Shown here one piece after another: positions 27,389-36,112 of a DNA stretch of 64,000 nucleotides. The translations under genes and the position numbers were made by a program. Within the stretch, counting starts at the first letter, position 1, and each line of letters opens with the position of its first letter. Under the pieces are notes generated by a model, which saw only the letters and a list, made by a program, of their open reading frames with translations, made no database searches and was not told where the DNA came from. Origin of the DNA: Evansella sp. LMS18 (GTDB taxonomy: Bacteria > Bacillota > Bacilli > Bacillales > Salisediminibacteriaceae); NCBI RefSeq assembly GCF_024362785.1, contig NZ_CP093301.1:1612001-1676000 (forward strand), in the 5' to 3' direction.

Positions 27389-27625
27389 AATCAAATAGTC
27401 CGGTGTTTTATATTTGGCTTTTCGCTTATAGACAATGTAGTCGGGATGGCTGGTTAAGTTGGCAAAAACGGGTGTATGATCGTCTTCGCCTATGTTGGAG
27501 ACCTTTTCGGCTGGCGGACCGAAAAGAAACTGAATAATCCTGAGCAGTTCCTTGTTTGTCGCAAATAATTCCGCTAACTGCTCCTTATTAAATTCATAAG
27601 GGCCGTTCATATGGATCGTAGCCAC
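27386..27625 (-). CDS. Small protein coupled to the TIR-like gene
   Basis: The frame encodes 79 residues from a GTG lying 6 nt after the stop codon of the TIR-like gene; an ATG six codons in is an alternative. There is no clear ribosome binding site, so translation would depend on coupling. The sequence (for instance EFNKEQLAELFATNKELLRIIQ) suggests two helices followed by a polar tail. I do not recognise it. It ends exactly at the shared terminator, so it is probably a real second gene of the unit. It may be a partner or regulator of the TIR-like protein. Confidence 0.6.
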   Translation of the reverse strand: MATIHMNGPYEFNKEQLAELFATNKELLRIIQFLFGPPAEKVSNIGEDDHTPVFANLTSHPDYIVYKRKAKYKTPDYLI

Positions 27626-27631
27626 TATATT

Positions 27632-28510
27632 TTAAAACGGATAGCATATCAAATATGTTTTTACGAGCAGATCATTTATTAACAAGGCCCGTTCCTCGCT
27701 GTTTAAAAAGCAGTCCGCCACCAGCTTTTCCCCCGGTTTCCCTCCTTTTATATCATAAGGAATAAATGTTTCTCTGTTCTCATTGCCGGCGGCATGGGAG
27801 AGCCCTTTATCTGTGGCTTTGAAGACTGCCCCGCCGCTCACTTTGAACCTCGCCGGCGGAGTATAGGCGCTCCTCAGGCTTTCATACAGCACTTCATATT
27901 TATCGGCTTCTTTCTCCATTAACGCTTTTGAGAATGGGACTAAAAACTGAAGTGCATGTGCCTTGTCTGTGTTTTTCTTCTCAAGCTGCTCTATTATTTT
28001 TGCGGGATGATCAAACGGTCCCAATTCCTGAATTCTTCTGATGATTTTACTGCAGGAAAAGCTTACCGCCGCATCGTAATTTTTATCCTCCCTCACCTCA
28101 TAGGTCAGAGGAGCGATACCGTCTAAATCCGATGCGAGGCGCAGCCCCACCGACGGTTCACCGTTGGTTTGTTCCGGCAGCTTATCAGGAATCAAGTAAA
28201 ATACCCTCCTTCTCTCCAGTTTGCCCCAGAACAGGCCGAGCTCAAATAAGGTATTATCCCTCGCTGTGTAAAAAATCTGGCCGCGGATTTTCACCACATC
28301 GTCAGGCGAAAAGACAAACACAGCAAAATCAACATTATGGAGGGCTCTTTCCAGCTCCTCCATATTATAAGCATGGGCTTCCCGGAAAGCGGTATGCCAC
28401 GGAGTAACTTCAGCTACATATCTCAAACGGCCGTGGATCGCATCAACATACGCAATCGACTCCCGGGAAGAACCAATAAAAACTTTAGGCTTCTTATTCG
28501 TTTCGATCAT
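27632..28510 (-). CDS. TIR-like nucleotide-binding domain protein, possible defence NADase
   Basis: The protein has 292 residues. The N-terminal ~130 match the predicted TIR-like domain of bacterial effectors: VFIGSSRES at 10-18, DFAVFVFSPDD at 61-71 and the diagnostic RDNTLFELGLFWGKL at 84-98, where Glu90 corresponds to the catalytic glutamate of NAD-cleaving TIR domains. The C-terminal ~150 residues are an unrecognised, probably sensing, domain. Related TIR-like domains act as effectors in CBASS and other anti-phage systems. ATG follows GGGAGGGGATC. It is the first gene of a two-gene unit, isolated from housekeeping neighbours. Confidence 0.75.
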   Translation of the reverse strand: MIETNKKPKVFIGSSRESIAYVDAIHGRLRYVAEVTPWHTAFREAHAYNMEELERALHNVDFAVFVFSPDDVVKIRGQIFYTARDNTLFELGLFWGKLERRRVFYLIPDKLPEQTNGEPSVGLRLASDLDGIAPLTYEVREDKNYDAAVSFSCSKIIRRIQELGPFDHPAKIIEQLEKKNTDKAHALQFLVPFSKALMEKEADKYEVLYESLRSAYTPPARFKVSGGAVFKATDKGLSHAAGNENRETFIPYDIKGGKPGEKLVADCFLNSEERALLINDLLVKTYLICYPF

Positions 28511-28598
28511 GATCCCCTCCCGTATTTCGTTTTATTTAGGTTATAGCATATAAGCAGTGGAATTATTGTCGATGTTTGGAGGTGGTGTGGGGTTATTT

Positions 28599-28650
28599 GC
28601 TCATCTCAGAAGGGGATTCGCTCAACTTTGGAAGTGGTTCGCACAACTAA
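28599..28650 (-). repeat. Short family-B 21-bp repeat array (3 monomers)
   Basis: Three degenerate copies of the motif read as AAGTTGTGCGAA on the minus strand. The shared GCNC core occurs at 28599, 28620 and 28641, that is, spaced by 21 and 21 bp. This is the leftmost array in the window. Confidence 0.7.
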
Positions 28651-28664
28651 GATCAATTCTTAAT

Positions 28665-28715
28665 TACCAAAATGCTTTGCTTAATTGATAGCAAAGCTCC
28701 GAAGCCCTCACCCTC
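28665..28715. repeat. Copy of the GCTTCGAAGC-type palindromic element (diverged)
   Basis: AATGCTTTGCTTAATTG followed by GCAAAGCTCCGAAGCCC resembles the AT-rich element with a central GCTTCGAAGC seen beside other arrays. The centre is changed to GCTCCGAAGC. Confidence 0.5.
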
Positions 28716-28750
28716 CATCATGCTGGCTTTTAATTAAATAATCCTTCACT

Positions 28751-28778
28751 CAAAAAGCCCTCACCGGAGGGCTTTTTC
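28751..28778 (-). terminator. Intrinsic terminator after the SDR gene
   Basis: AAAAAGCCCTC pairs with GAGGGCTTTTT around a 4-nt loop, with U/A runs on both sides. Confidence 0.85.
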
Positions 28779-28784
28779 GTTCAT

Positions 28785-29582
28785 TTATAGAAGTGATTCT
28801 GCTCCATCGATGAAAATTTCTGTTCCTGTGATATGATGGGAAGCTTCCGATGATAAAAACAGTACGAGGTTGGCGACTTCCTCTGGCTGGCCCGGCCGGT
28901 GATCGAGAGGCTGGTTTCCTTCCGGATATTCCACGGGTATTTCTATTTTTTCCACCGCTTCCGATCTTTCCGTCCCTTCCTCGCCAATTTTAGTTTTTAC
29001 CGCTCCAGGGCATATGGTGTTCACCCGGATGGCATAATTGGCCAGCTCCAGAGCAGCCATTTTTGCAAAAGCGTTAATTCCACCCTTCGATGAACTGTAA
29101 GCAGAGAACCCGAAGTTGTTATATATACGGCTTCCGTTCACCGAGCTGGTAATAATGATGCTCCCGCCGCCTTTTTTCATATAAGGAATTGCATATTTCA
29201 CCGTATAAAAAGTCCCGTTAAGGTTGGTGCTGATGGTGTTGTGCCAGTCCTCCGGCTCCATGTCCTCAATGGGCGCAAGCACCCCGTTCATGCCGGCATT
29301 GGCAAAAACAATGTCAATTTTCCCGCCAAACTGATCGGCTATTTCTTTAATCGCCCGTTCCATTTCATCGGGCTTGGAGATGTCCGCTTCGGCCAGCACC
29401 GCTTCGCTGCCTTTTTCCTCAATCTGCTGAACCACTTCCTCTCCCCTGTCATCCTTAATGTCAATAAGGCCGAGACGAACACCTTGCTCCGCCAGTTTAA
29501 GAGCGGTCCCCCTCCCGATTCCGGAGCTGCCTCCCGTAATAATCGCGACCTTTCCTTTTAAATTTAAGTAGCTGTCTTCCAT
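28785..29582 (-). CDS. SDR-family oxidoreductase
   Basis: Classical short-chain dehydrogenase of 265 residues. It shows ITGGSSGIGRG (cofactor loop), VFANAG, the catalytic Ser in IIITSSVNGS, AYSSSKGG (YxxxK) and ICPGAVKT. The Asp ending the second strand (GLIDIKD) suggests NAD preference. The protein ends with GTEIFIDGAESLL, as in glucose-1-dehydrogenase and 3-oxoacyl-ACP-reductase-like enzymes. The substrate cannot be deduced. ATG follows GGGGGAGACC. It is a single-gene unit with its own terminator. Confidence 0.85.
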   Translation of the reverse strand: MEDSYLNLKGKVAIITGGSSGIGRGTALKLAEQGVRLGLIDIKDDRGEEVVQQIEEKGSEAVLAEADISKPDEMERAIKEIADQFGGKIDIVFANAGMNGVLAPIEDMEPEDWHNTISTNLNGTFYTVKYAIPYMKKGGGSIIITSSVNGSRIYNNFGFSAYSSSKGGINAFAKMAALELANYAIRVNTICPGAVKTKIGEEGTERSEAVEKIEIPVEYPEGNQPLDHRPGQPEEVANLVLFLSSEASHHITGTEIFIDGAESLL

Positions 29583-29698
29583 TTGCCGGTCTCCCCCTTT
29601 ATTGGTTGTGTGGTTATCTATACCCAGAAGGGTGGGAGGTTATAACAGGGTGGTTCATTTCGAGAATCGCACAACTCTGAAGGTGTTCAATAATGTTT

Positions 29699-29793
29699 TT
29701 ATCGCGCGGAACTCAGCACTTATCGCGCCAAAACAGCTGCTTATCACGCCAAACTGCCTACGTTTCACGCGCAACTCTTATGTTATCGCGCCT
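29699..29793. repeat. Family-A 21-bp repeat array (5 monomers)
   Basis: Degenerate copies of TTATCGCGCCAAAC begin at 29699, 29720, 29741, 29762 and 29783, each exactly 21 bp apart. The cores alternate between ATCGCGCC and ATCACGCC. It lies just downstream of the stop codon of the NERD gene. Confidence 0.85.
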
Positions 29794-29829
29794 AACCTTT
29801 TGTAATTTTCACACCTTAGACTGAGACCT

Positions 29830-30810
29830 TCATTTTTCTATTGGGAGCTCGTAGGAATAGTTTCTTGTAGTACCATTACTAGGTAGGTTCATTTCAGCAA
29901 GCAGCTTTTGGGTAATTGAGGAGGATTCGATATTAAGGTAATGTCTCGCTGCCGTGTTTGTTATTCGGGGACCGAACAGGAGGGCGTAATCCTTCAGTGC
30001 TGTTAAATGAGCATCATTGCTTGTTTTTAAGCATGCGGTATTCGTACACTTCCACTTTCCCCGCACTCTTTTCATCGGACGGTGGCTGCAACAGGGGCAA
30101 ACTATCCCAGTTGTGATTTCACTTGCTCGTATATTATATCTCTGCAGAATGTCTTCCTTTTTAGGAGTATGATCTGCCAGAAGCCGACTGCTAATGTTGC
30201 TAAGCTCATGTGTAGTTACAGGCCCGTTTTTTTCATGCTTTTTTTGTAGTTGACTAACCGACTGTGCCGTAGCTGGGCCCTTTATTATTCTTTTCCCGGA
30301 AGGGTGCCCGTTGGAAATAGACAGGTTTGAGTTTGGATTAGTAAAAACCACGAGGGAATCGATAGAAATAGTGCGGAGGTTATTTTTTATTAGCCATTCA
30401 TATAGTTGGAGCCTGTGCCTGGCTGTCTGAAGAGTTGGATCAGTATAACCTTCTTCTTCGTTTGTTGCAGGTACAATGCGAGACATCTCGTTTGTATGAT
30501 GGTTAATTGTGATACGGCCGGAAAGATTTTTTGCTTCAAGGAGAAGGATAAGAGTCGGGGAAAGCAAGAGGCAGTCGATTTGAAAAAAATTACCCTGATG
30601 CGGGAGGCGGAGATCATTATAAATAGCGAATTTGTGATTTCTCAGAAAGGTCAGTTCATAATTAAGCTGCTTCTCCCCTCTGAAACCGGAAAGTAGTTTC
30701 CGGTAATTCTTTTCAATGAGATTTCTTCGAAAATGGTGAGGGTGCAGGTTCCTTAATAAAGCTTCGTGCTGCTGAAGCGATAAGGAAGGTTTCAGTACTT
30801 TTTTGATCAA
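29830..30810 (-). CDS. NERD-domain protein with C-terminal zinc ribbon
   Basis: The 326-residue protein has an N-terminal NERD (nuclease-related) domain of the restriction-endonuclease fold: SGFRGEKQLNYEL at 41-53, FFQID at 75-79 and LLEAKNLSG at 90-98. These give the D79...E92-x-K94 pattern of PD-(D/E)xK nucleases. A C-terminal zinc ribbon has Cys238/Cys241 and Cys255/Cys260. The TTG start at 30810 has GGAGG 8 nt upstream. A paralogue lies at 58.8 kb. Both genes lie between intergenic repeat arrays, family A on both sides here. No enzymatic function is proven for this subgroup; a nucleic-acid role is likely. Confidence 0.8.
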   Translation of the reverse strand: MIKKVLKPSLSLQQHEALLRNLHPHHFRRNLIEKNYRKLLSGFRGEKQLNYELTFLRNHKFAIYNDLRLPHQGNFFQIDCLLLSPTLILLLEAKNLSGRITINHHTNEMSRIVPATNEEEGYTDPTLQTARHRLQLYEWLIKNNLRTISIDSLVVFTNPNSNLSISNGHPSGKRIIKGPATAQSVSQLQKKHEKNGPVTTHELSNISSRLLADHTPKKEDILQRYNIRASEITTGIVCPCCSHRPMKRVRGKWKCTNTACLKTSNDAHLTALKDYALLFGPRITNTAARHYLNIESSSITQKLLAEMNLPSNGTTRNYSYELPIEK

Positions 30811-30934
30811 TAGGTCTACCTCCTTTGTATGGTGCTTGTGTTGTTACGCCTTTATATTCGTCAAAGGGAGACATAATTCCTTTATATAAGTTATTATTTG
30901 TAAGTTTGTTTGTAGTTACTTGGCGCTTGTTTAA

Positions 30935-31820
30935 TTATCGCGCGGAACTCGATACTTATCACGCCAATTTCACTGCTTATCGCGCCAAACCAGCTGCTTA
31001 TCACGCCTAACTCCATACTTATCGCGCGAAGCACGAGAAATTTATTAAAAGATTATTTAACTAACTTCTTTGCTGCATTCTGGGTTTAGCTTCGAAGCGT
31101 TGAAAAAGCCCTCCTGTGAGGGCTTTTTCAACATAACATTACAATTAAGCTAGGCACCTAATTCACTGTAATCGCGCGGAACTCGATACTTATCGCGCCA
31201 ATTTCACTGCTTATCGCGTGAAACCAGCTGCTTATCACGCCTAACTCCATACTTATCGCGCGAAGCACGAAAAATTTATTAAAAGATTATTTAACTAACT
31301 GCTTTGCTGTATGCTGGGGTGAAGCTTCGAAGCGTTGAAAAAGCCCTCTAATCAGGGCTTTTTCAACACAGGCTTACAATGAAGCAAAGCACTTTATTCA
31401 TATTATCGCGCGGAACTCGATACTTATCACGCCAAACTCCATGCTTATCGCGCCAAACCTGCTGCTTATCACGCCTAACTCCATACTTATCGCGCGAAGC
31501 ATAATAATTTATTAAAAGATTATTTAACTAACTGCTTTGCTGTATGCTGGGGTTTAAGCTTCGTAGCGTTGAAAAAGCCCTCCTGTGAGGGCTTTTTCAA
31601 TACAATCTTACAATAAAGCAAAGCACTTTATTTATATTATCGCGCGGAACCCGATCTTACAATGAAGCAAAGCACTTTATTCATATTATCGCGCGGAACT
31701 CGATACTTATCACGCCTATTTCACTGCTTATCGCGCGAAACTAGCTACTTATCACGCCTAATTCACTCCTTATCGCGCCAAACTCCATACTTATCGCGCC
31801 AACCGAACCTACTATAGAAA
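30935..31820. repeat. Tandem 234-bp units of family-A repeats plus palindromic hairpin element
   Basis: Units start at 30937, 31171, 31405 and 31639, exactly 234 bp apart; the fourth is reduced to 49 bp before a final array from 31688. Each full unit has five 21-bp family-A monomers (for example 30935, 30956, 30977, 30998, 31019). Next comes an AT-rich segment with TTAACTAACT and GCTTTGCTG, a GCTTCGAAGC centre, and a hairpin GTTGAAAAAGCCCT/AGGGCTTTTTCAAC whose stem is kept while the loop varies. The last array has six monomers (31686 to 31791). No gene is present in this 1-kb gap. Confidence 0.9.
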
Positions 31821-31831
31821 AGACAAACTAC

Positions 31832-32743
31832 CTAATCCGGTATTATCCCCCTATAAAACAGCGGCACCATGACCTGCTTTGCCCACCGTTCATGCAATTG
31901 GTCCTCCGGCACATAAGCGGCTCCCCGCTCGAAGTCGATCACCTGCTGCTTTGTACCGAAATCGAGCTGCTCGGACAACCGCTCGATATGGTCATTCAGT
32001 GTGGTGTCCTCCCGCTCGAAAAACAACGCTTCATGTAACTCCACACCAGCGAGCATATAGGTGAAATACCTATCCCTCGGACGGTACAAAGTTTCCAGAA
32101 GCTCAAGCACCTGGGCTGTATACCCTTCCACCGAATACTCACTGTCATCCAGATGCTCAGCGATCAGTGCCATATCGAGAAGAATCACATCCGGCTCCAG
32201 CTCCCGCAGCTCCCTTACCGACTGGAGATAGCTCGGTTCCGGCGCATCAGCTTCCTCTTCCTGGCCAGGAAGCTCACCATATGGAGCCTCATCATTCAGA
32301 TCATCGTCATCCTCGATGACTTCACCCTCTTCCGGAAGTTCGTACCTTAATGCGTCTGGCGGCAAAACGAGCAAATCCACAAAATCATATTTATAAACGT
32401 CAGAGAGGATTTCCTCTGTTTTTTCCAGCCAGAGGGGTTCTTGCTCTTCGATGTCTGTCCTCACTGTCCGCTCGAAAAACGGTGTGGACGGGAGATACAG
32501 AACTTCCAGTGTTTCCCCGTTGATCACTTTATGGATGATTTTGCTCCGGAGGGGGCCGTCCAGCCCCCGGGTGATGTCCCGCAGATGCTCGGGGATGTTC
32601 CCGTGCTCGGCCCAGTCCTCCTCGAAGGTTACCTCCTCAATCTGGCGGGACTCCGATCCGGAGAGGTATTCTTCGTGGCGGAAGACGACCATGAAGAAGA
32701 AGACGGCCAGGAAAAATACGATTGGAAAGCCCTTTCTGTTCAT
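31832..32743 (-). CDS. Membrane-anchored protein of the poly-gamma-glutamate operon, unknown function
   Basis: The 303-residue protein has an N-terminal membrane anchor (about 5-22) and an acidic extracellular part. Segments such as FVDLLVLPPDALRYELP and PDVILLDMALIAEHLDD suggest an alpha/beta fold, possibly SGNH-hydrolase-like, but no catalytic motif is certain. Its ATG overlaps the stop codon of the gamma-glutamyltransferase gene (TGATG), so it is translated as the last gene of the pgs operon. It may assist export, release or modification of the polymer. Confidence 0.7.
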   Translation of the reverse strand: MNRKGFPIVFFLAVFFFMVVFRHEEYLSGSESRQIEEVTFEEDWAEHGNIPEHLRDITRGLDGPLRSKIIHKVINGETLEVLYLPSTPFFERTVRTDIEEQEPLWLEKTEEILSDVYKYDFVDLLVLPPDALRYELPEEGEVIEDDDDLNDEAPYGELPGQEEEADAPEPSYLQSVRELRELEPDVILLDMALIAEHLDDSEYSVEGYTAQVLELLETLYRPRDRYFTYMLAGVELHEALFFEREDTTLNDHIERLSEQLDFGTKQQVIDFERGAAYVPEDQLHERWAKQVMVPLFYRGIIPD

Positions 32744-34740
32744 CAGTCTGCTCCCCCCTCATTGTACTCCCCGTGTTCCCACGTTCCACCACGGCGTGTG
32801 TCGGCGCTTCCGGTGATGATTTGCTGGCGGGCGTCAAAAATCAGTGCCTGAATTCCGCCAAAGTACATATCACTGTATTCCACGGAAACCGGATAGCCCC
32901 GCTGGATGAGCGCTTCCCGGATCCATGGGTATTCCGGCAGCTCTGTAAAACGAGGCTCGAGCCGCACCTCAAACTGCTGGGTGTTTTCGTTGAAATCGTA
33001 CTGCAGGCGCGGACGCTCCACCGCATCAAGGAAATCCTCCCCGTGAATCAGATGGTAAATAAGCGCCTGGGAAAGCATCATCGGAATCCGCGCACCACCT
33101 GGGGAACCGAGCCCGATCACTTCTTCAATGGCCCCTTCGTTTTCCCGGATAAAAATCGTCGGAGTCATAAAACTTCTCGGACGACGGCCAGGTGCTGGGG
33201 CGTTAATATTTCCTTCGGTGGAGCTGAAGTTGCTCAGCTGGTCGTTCAGGAAAAAGCCTTTGTAATATTCACCAGAACCGAAGAAGTTACTTAATGTATG
33301 CGTGGCGGAGACCATCCTCCCCTCGCGGTCAATGACAACGAAGTGAGTTGTGTTGTTGTGCTGGTTGATGTCAGCCGGTGAATCCAGGAACGAAACGGCC
33401 GGGCTGGCGGTCTCTGTCGTTCCGAAACCGTTACCTGCAAACAAATTGCGGTTTGCTGGCGGTACGTATGATTCCGTCCCTTCCTCCCTGTAATCCTCTT
33501 CGTCCTGGAAAAACTGTTCATCTCTTTCCGCCTGGGCGGATTCCCATCTGGAAACAAGCTCACCGGCGAACTCCCTCGAGACAATCCGCTCCGCTTCTGT
33601 TGATGCGGTATAAGATGTGTGTGGATCGCCGATCGTCCCTAACCGGGCACGGTACGTCTGGTCATTAATCCCGGCGATTTTTTCCACAAGGTCGATGTAT
33701 GATTCGATGTCCGGCTCCGTTTCCGCGAGAAGCTCGTGCTCCCCGAGGTTCATCATTTCCGCCATGTACAGGGACTGGATGAGCACCGGACCTGCGAGTG
33801 GTGGCGGTGCGGCGTACACCTGGTAACCCTGGAATTCTCCATAGGACGGCCGCTGATTAGTAAGCACCATGTACTCTTCGAAGTCCTGCTCCGTGAGAAT
33901 CGGGTACCGCTCAGACATGGCCGTTGCAAGCTCCTCATGGAAATAGCTGTCCGGCCCTAGACGCTCGATTTCCCTGAGCGTTTCCGCAAGCTCGGTCTGA
34001 ACGAGAAGCTGGCCTTCCTGGATGAGTTGATGTTCCGGGTAAAAATGCGGTATTTCCGCATGGTTCAGCCGGTGCTGCGCATAGTGGAACCGTTCCGCCA
34101 GATAGCGGTCGGCCGTATAGCCGTTTTCTGCCGTTTCAATCGATGGGCGGATCAAGTCGGAAAAATCCATGGTTGCATAGTTGTCGTACAGATAAGCCAT
34201 CCCTTTCAGAAAGCCGGGCACTCCGAAATCACGCATTTCCGTGAGATTTATCTGCTGGGCAGCCGGACCTTGCGGAATTTGGGCAGGCTCCTCCCCTGCA
34301 TCACCGTCTTCCTGGTTTTCCAGAGGTTCCTCTTCCCCAATCTGGTTCTGGCCCCGGACCACGAGGGAAAGTGGCGCGGTTTCCCGGTAATCAATATAAC
34401 GCATCTGGCTGCCCTGATCCGTTGCCGTCGGGTCGAAAATGAGCATGGACCCGCCCCCGCCGATGCCGGAACCGTACGGCTCAACGACCCCTAGCATGAA
34501 GGAAACAGCAATTGCTGCATCGATGGCGTTTCCGCCTTTTTCCATCACTTCAATGCCGGCCTGCACTGCTTCTGAGTTAGATGCAGACACAGCAAATGCA
34601 TTGTTCGCATCCACTGCTTCAAAAATCTGCCCCTGCTGCTGGTCCTCGTCCCGCTCCGGGTTAATCTCAATATAAGCCCCGATGATGAAAAGGATGATCA
34701 GGGGTATTCCAACGATATTGGTCATTTTACGAAGCCACAT
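32743..34740 (-). CDS. Gamma-glutamyltransferase (CapD/GGT family)
   Basis: An Ntn-hydrolase of the GGT family. After a membrane anchor come GGNAIDAAIAVSFMLGVVEP and GSGIGGGGSMLIFD near the N-terminus, and the autocleavage site HNNTTHFVVID, whose first Thr would become the N-terminal nucleophile of the small subunit. LGSPGGARIP supplies the oxyanion region. About 665 residues is longer than typical GGT (~580), owing to the anchor and acidic inserts. In capsule operons such enzymes (CapD) cut or transpeptidate poly-gamma-glutamate onto the wall. ATG 34740 is chosen with GGCGG upstream. It overlaps pgsA by 14 nt. Confidence 0.85.
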   Translation of the reverse strand: MWLRKMTNIVGIPLIILFIIGAYIEINPERDEDQQQGQIFEAVDANNAFAVSASNSEAVQAGIEVMEKGGNAIDAAIAVSFMLGVVEPYGSGIGGGGSMLIFDPTATDQGSQMRYIDYRETAPLSLVVRGQNQIGEEEPLENQEDGDAGEEPAQIPQGPAAQQINLTEMRDFGVPGFLKGMAYLYDNYATMDFSDLIRPSIETAENGYTADRYLAERFHYAQHRLNHAEIPHFYPEHQLIQEGQLLVQTELAETLREIERLGPDSYFHEELATAMSERYPILTEQDFEEYMVLTNQRPSYGEFQGYQVYAAPPPLAGPVLIQSLYMAEMMNLGEHELLAETEPDIESYIDLVEKIAGINDQTYRARLGTIGDPHTSYTASTEAERIVSREFAGELVSRWESAQAERDEQFFQDEEDYREEGTESYVPPANRNLFAGNGFGTTETASPAVSFLDSPADINQHNNTTHFVVIDREGRMVSATHTLSNFFGSGEYYKGFFLNDQLSNFSSTEGNINAPAPGRRPRSFMTPTIFIRENEGAIEEVIGLGSPGGARIPMMLSQALIYHLIHGEDFLDAVERPRLQYDFNENTQQFEVRLEPRFTELPEYPWIREALIQRGYPVSVEYSDMYFGGIQALIFDARQQIITGSADTRRGGTWEHGEYNEGGAD

Positions 34741-35926
34741 CGCTGCCACCGCCTTTCTGCACAGTCTCCGGCGGCTCATTATTTGCCTGGATGACACGTT
34801 CGTGATTTACCTTCAGCGTTATTTTTGCCCCGTTCCGTTCAAAGGTGGCAGGATCGAGATTTTTCGTGAGCATCTTTTGGATTACGCTCGCCCGGGGTGA
34901 TCTGTCGCCTACCGGACGTGGCTGCCCCTCCCGGATGACATACGGGACGAGCTCAATTTCCGCCGTCCCGTCCTCCAGCAGATTGTACTGAGCAAGAGCT
35001 GTCTGCTTCGTCCGGCTCCAGCCCTGGTCAAAAATAAAGTTGCCGAGGCTGTAAAAAATGACGGTGTCATTGTAAACTTCAATCGGTGCCAGGACGTGCG
35101 GGTAATGGCCGATAATGATGTCTGCCCCCGCATGTGACATGGCTTTCGCCAGGTCACGCTGCCTGCTGCTGATATGGGAGTCATACGCTTCCCCCCAGTG
35201 GACATGCACGATAACAAGGTCCGATATTTTGCTCGCATTGACGATCGAATTGATTATGTAGTGAGGCGGCTCCAGAGGAATCACCCCAGGTCTGTAGGAG
35301 GTCACGGCTGAATTTTTCGCCAGGACGTCCGTCACTCCAAGGGTGGCAATCGTGAGCCCGTTATGGTCGTAGATCGCTGCGTTCTCCAGGTCCTCATGGT
35401 CGGTCATATGCCCGGTAACCGCGATATCCTCCTGGTCATTGAAGTAATTCACCGTGTCCCGGAAGGCGAGCTGGCCGTGGTCGTAGATGTTGTTGTTGGC
35501 TATGGACAGGGAGCGGAAATTCCTTTGTTTCAGCGCATCCACCGTATCGGTCGTCGTGGAAAAAACAAAGGCCTGGTCAGGGTTCGGCGGCCGGTCTTCG
35601 ATCAGGAGGGGATGCTTGAAATTCCCGGTGGCAAAGTCGGACACAGCAAAATAAGGGTCTGTGTATTCGAACAAATAATCATACCCTTTCCTGTCGATCA
35701 CTTCCTCCACATATCTGCCAAACATCATATCGCCTACGAATGTTGCCGTAAGTATGGAATCCTCGTTTTCGATGACTTCCGGCGGGGAAGTGAAAGCGAA
35801 GAAATTCGAAGCGATCAGGATAATGCCGGTAACAGCAGCCAATACAGACGTATGTAAAGTGAGCTGTTTTTTATGCATTTTTGACCAGCGAAGCAAATGC
35901 TCCTGAAACGTAAACCGATGACTCAT
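34727..35926 (-). CDS. pgsA: Poly-gamma-glutamate synthesis/export protein PgsA (CapA)
   Basis: CapA-family protein of 399 residues with an N-terminal membrane anchor (about 25-45) and an extracellular metallophosphatase-like domain: FVGDMMFGRYVEEV, NFKHPLL, VHVHWGEAYD, GADIIIGHYPHVLAP and YSLGNFIFDQGWSRTK, the last diagnostic for PgsA/CapA. The usual LANNH motif reads SIANNNIYDHG; the codons are clear (AAC AAC AAC), so a His expected as metal ligand is Asn here. It works with PgsB and PgsC at the membrane in polymer export. ATG follows AGGAGC. The second CapA-like gene at 3-4 kb keeps the His. Confidence 0.9.
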   Translation of the reverse strand: MSHRFTFQEHLLRWSKMHKKQLTLHTSVLAAVTGIILIASNFFAFTSPPEVIENEDSILTATFVGDMMFGRYVEEVIDRKGYDYLFEYTDPYFAVSDFATGNFKHPLLIEDRPPNPDQAFVFSTTTDTVDALKQRNFRSLSIANNNIYDHGQLAFRDTVNYFNDQEDIAVTGHMTDHEDLENAAIYDHNGLTIATLGVTDVLAKNSAVTSYRPGVIPLEPPHYIINSIVNASKISDLVIVHVHWGEAYDSHISSRQRDLAKAMSHAGADIIIGHYPHVLAPIEVYNDTVIFYSLGNFIFDQGWSRTKQTALAQYNLLEDGTAEIELVPYVIREGQPRPVGDRSPRASVIQKMLTKNLDPATFERNGAKITLKVNHERVIQANNEPPETVQKGGGSDVAS

Positions 35927-35973
35927 AAGCCGGCAGCTCCTTTTATTTGTTGGTGATTCCTCGTTTGTGTGCG

Positions 35974-36111
35974 CGTATCGGGTGGCGATACAAGGTGTTT
36001 GTTTCCTGTATCGGGTGGCGACACGCCTTATAACCGTTCATACAAACACGTATCGGGCAGCGATACGAAGGCTCCACAGCCACCTCCCTCTCGTATCGGG
36101 TAGCGATATGG
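35974..36111. repeat. Family-C palindromic repeats inside the pgs operon
   Basis: Four copies of the imperfect palindrome CGTATCGGGTGGCGATACG (arms CGTATCG/CGATACG) start near 35975, 36008, 36050 and 36093. They fill the 186 bp between pgsC and pgsA. Spacing is 33, 42 and 43 bp, so only one interval is an exact multiple of 21. Confidence 0.8.
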
Positions 36112-36112
36112 G

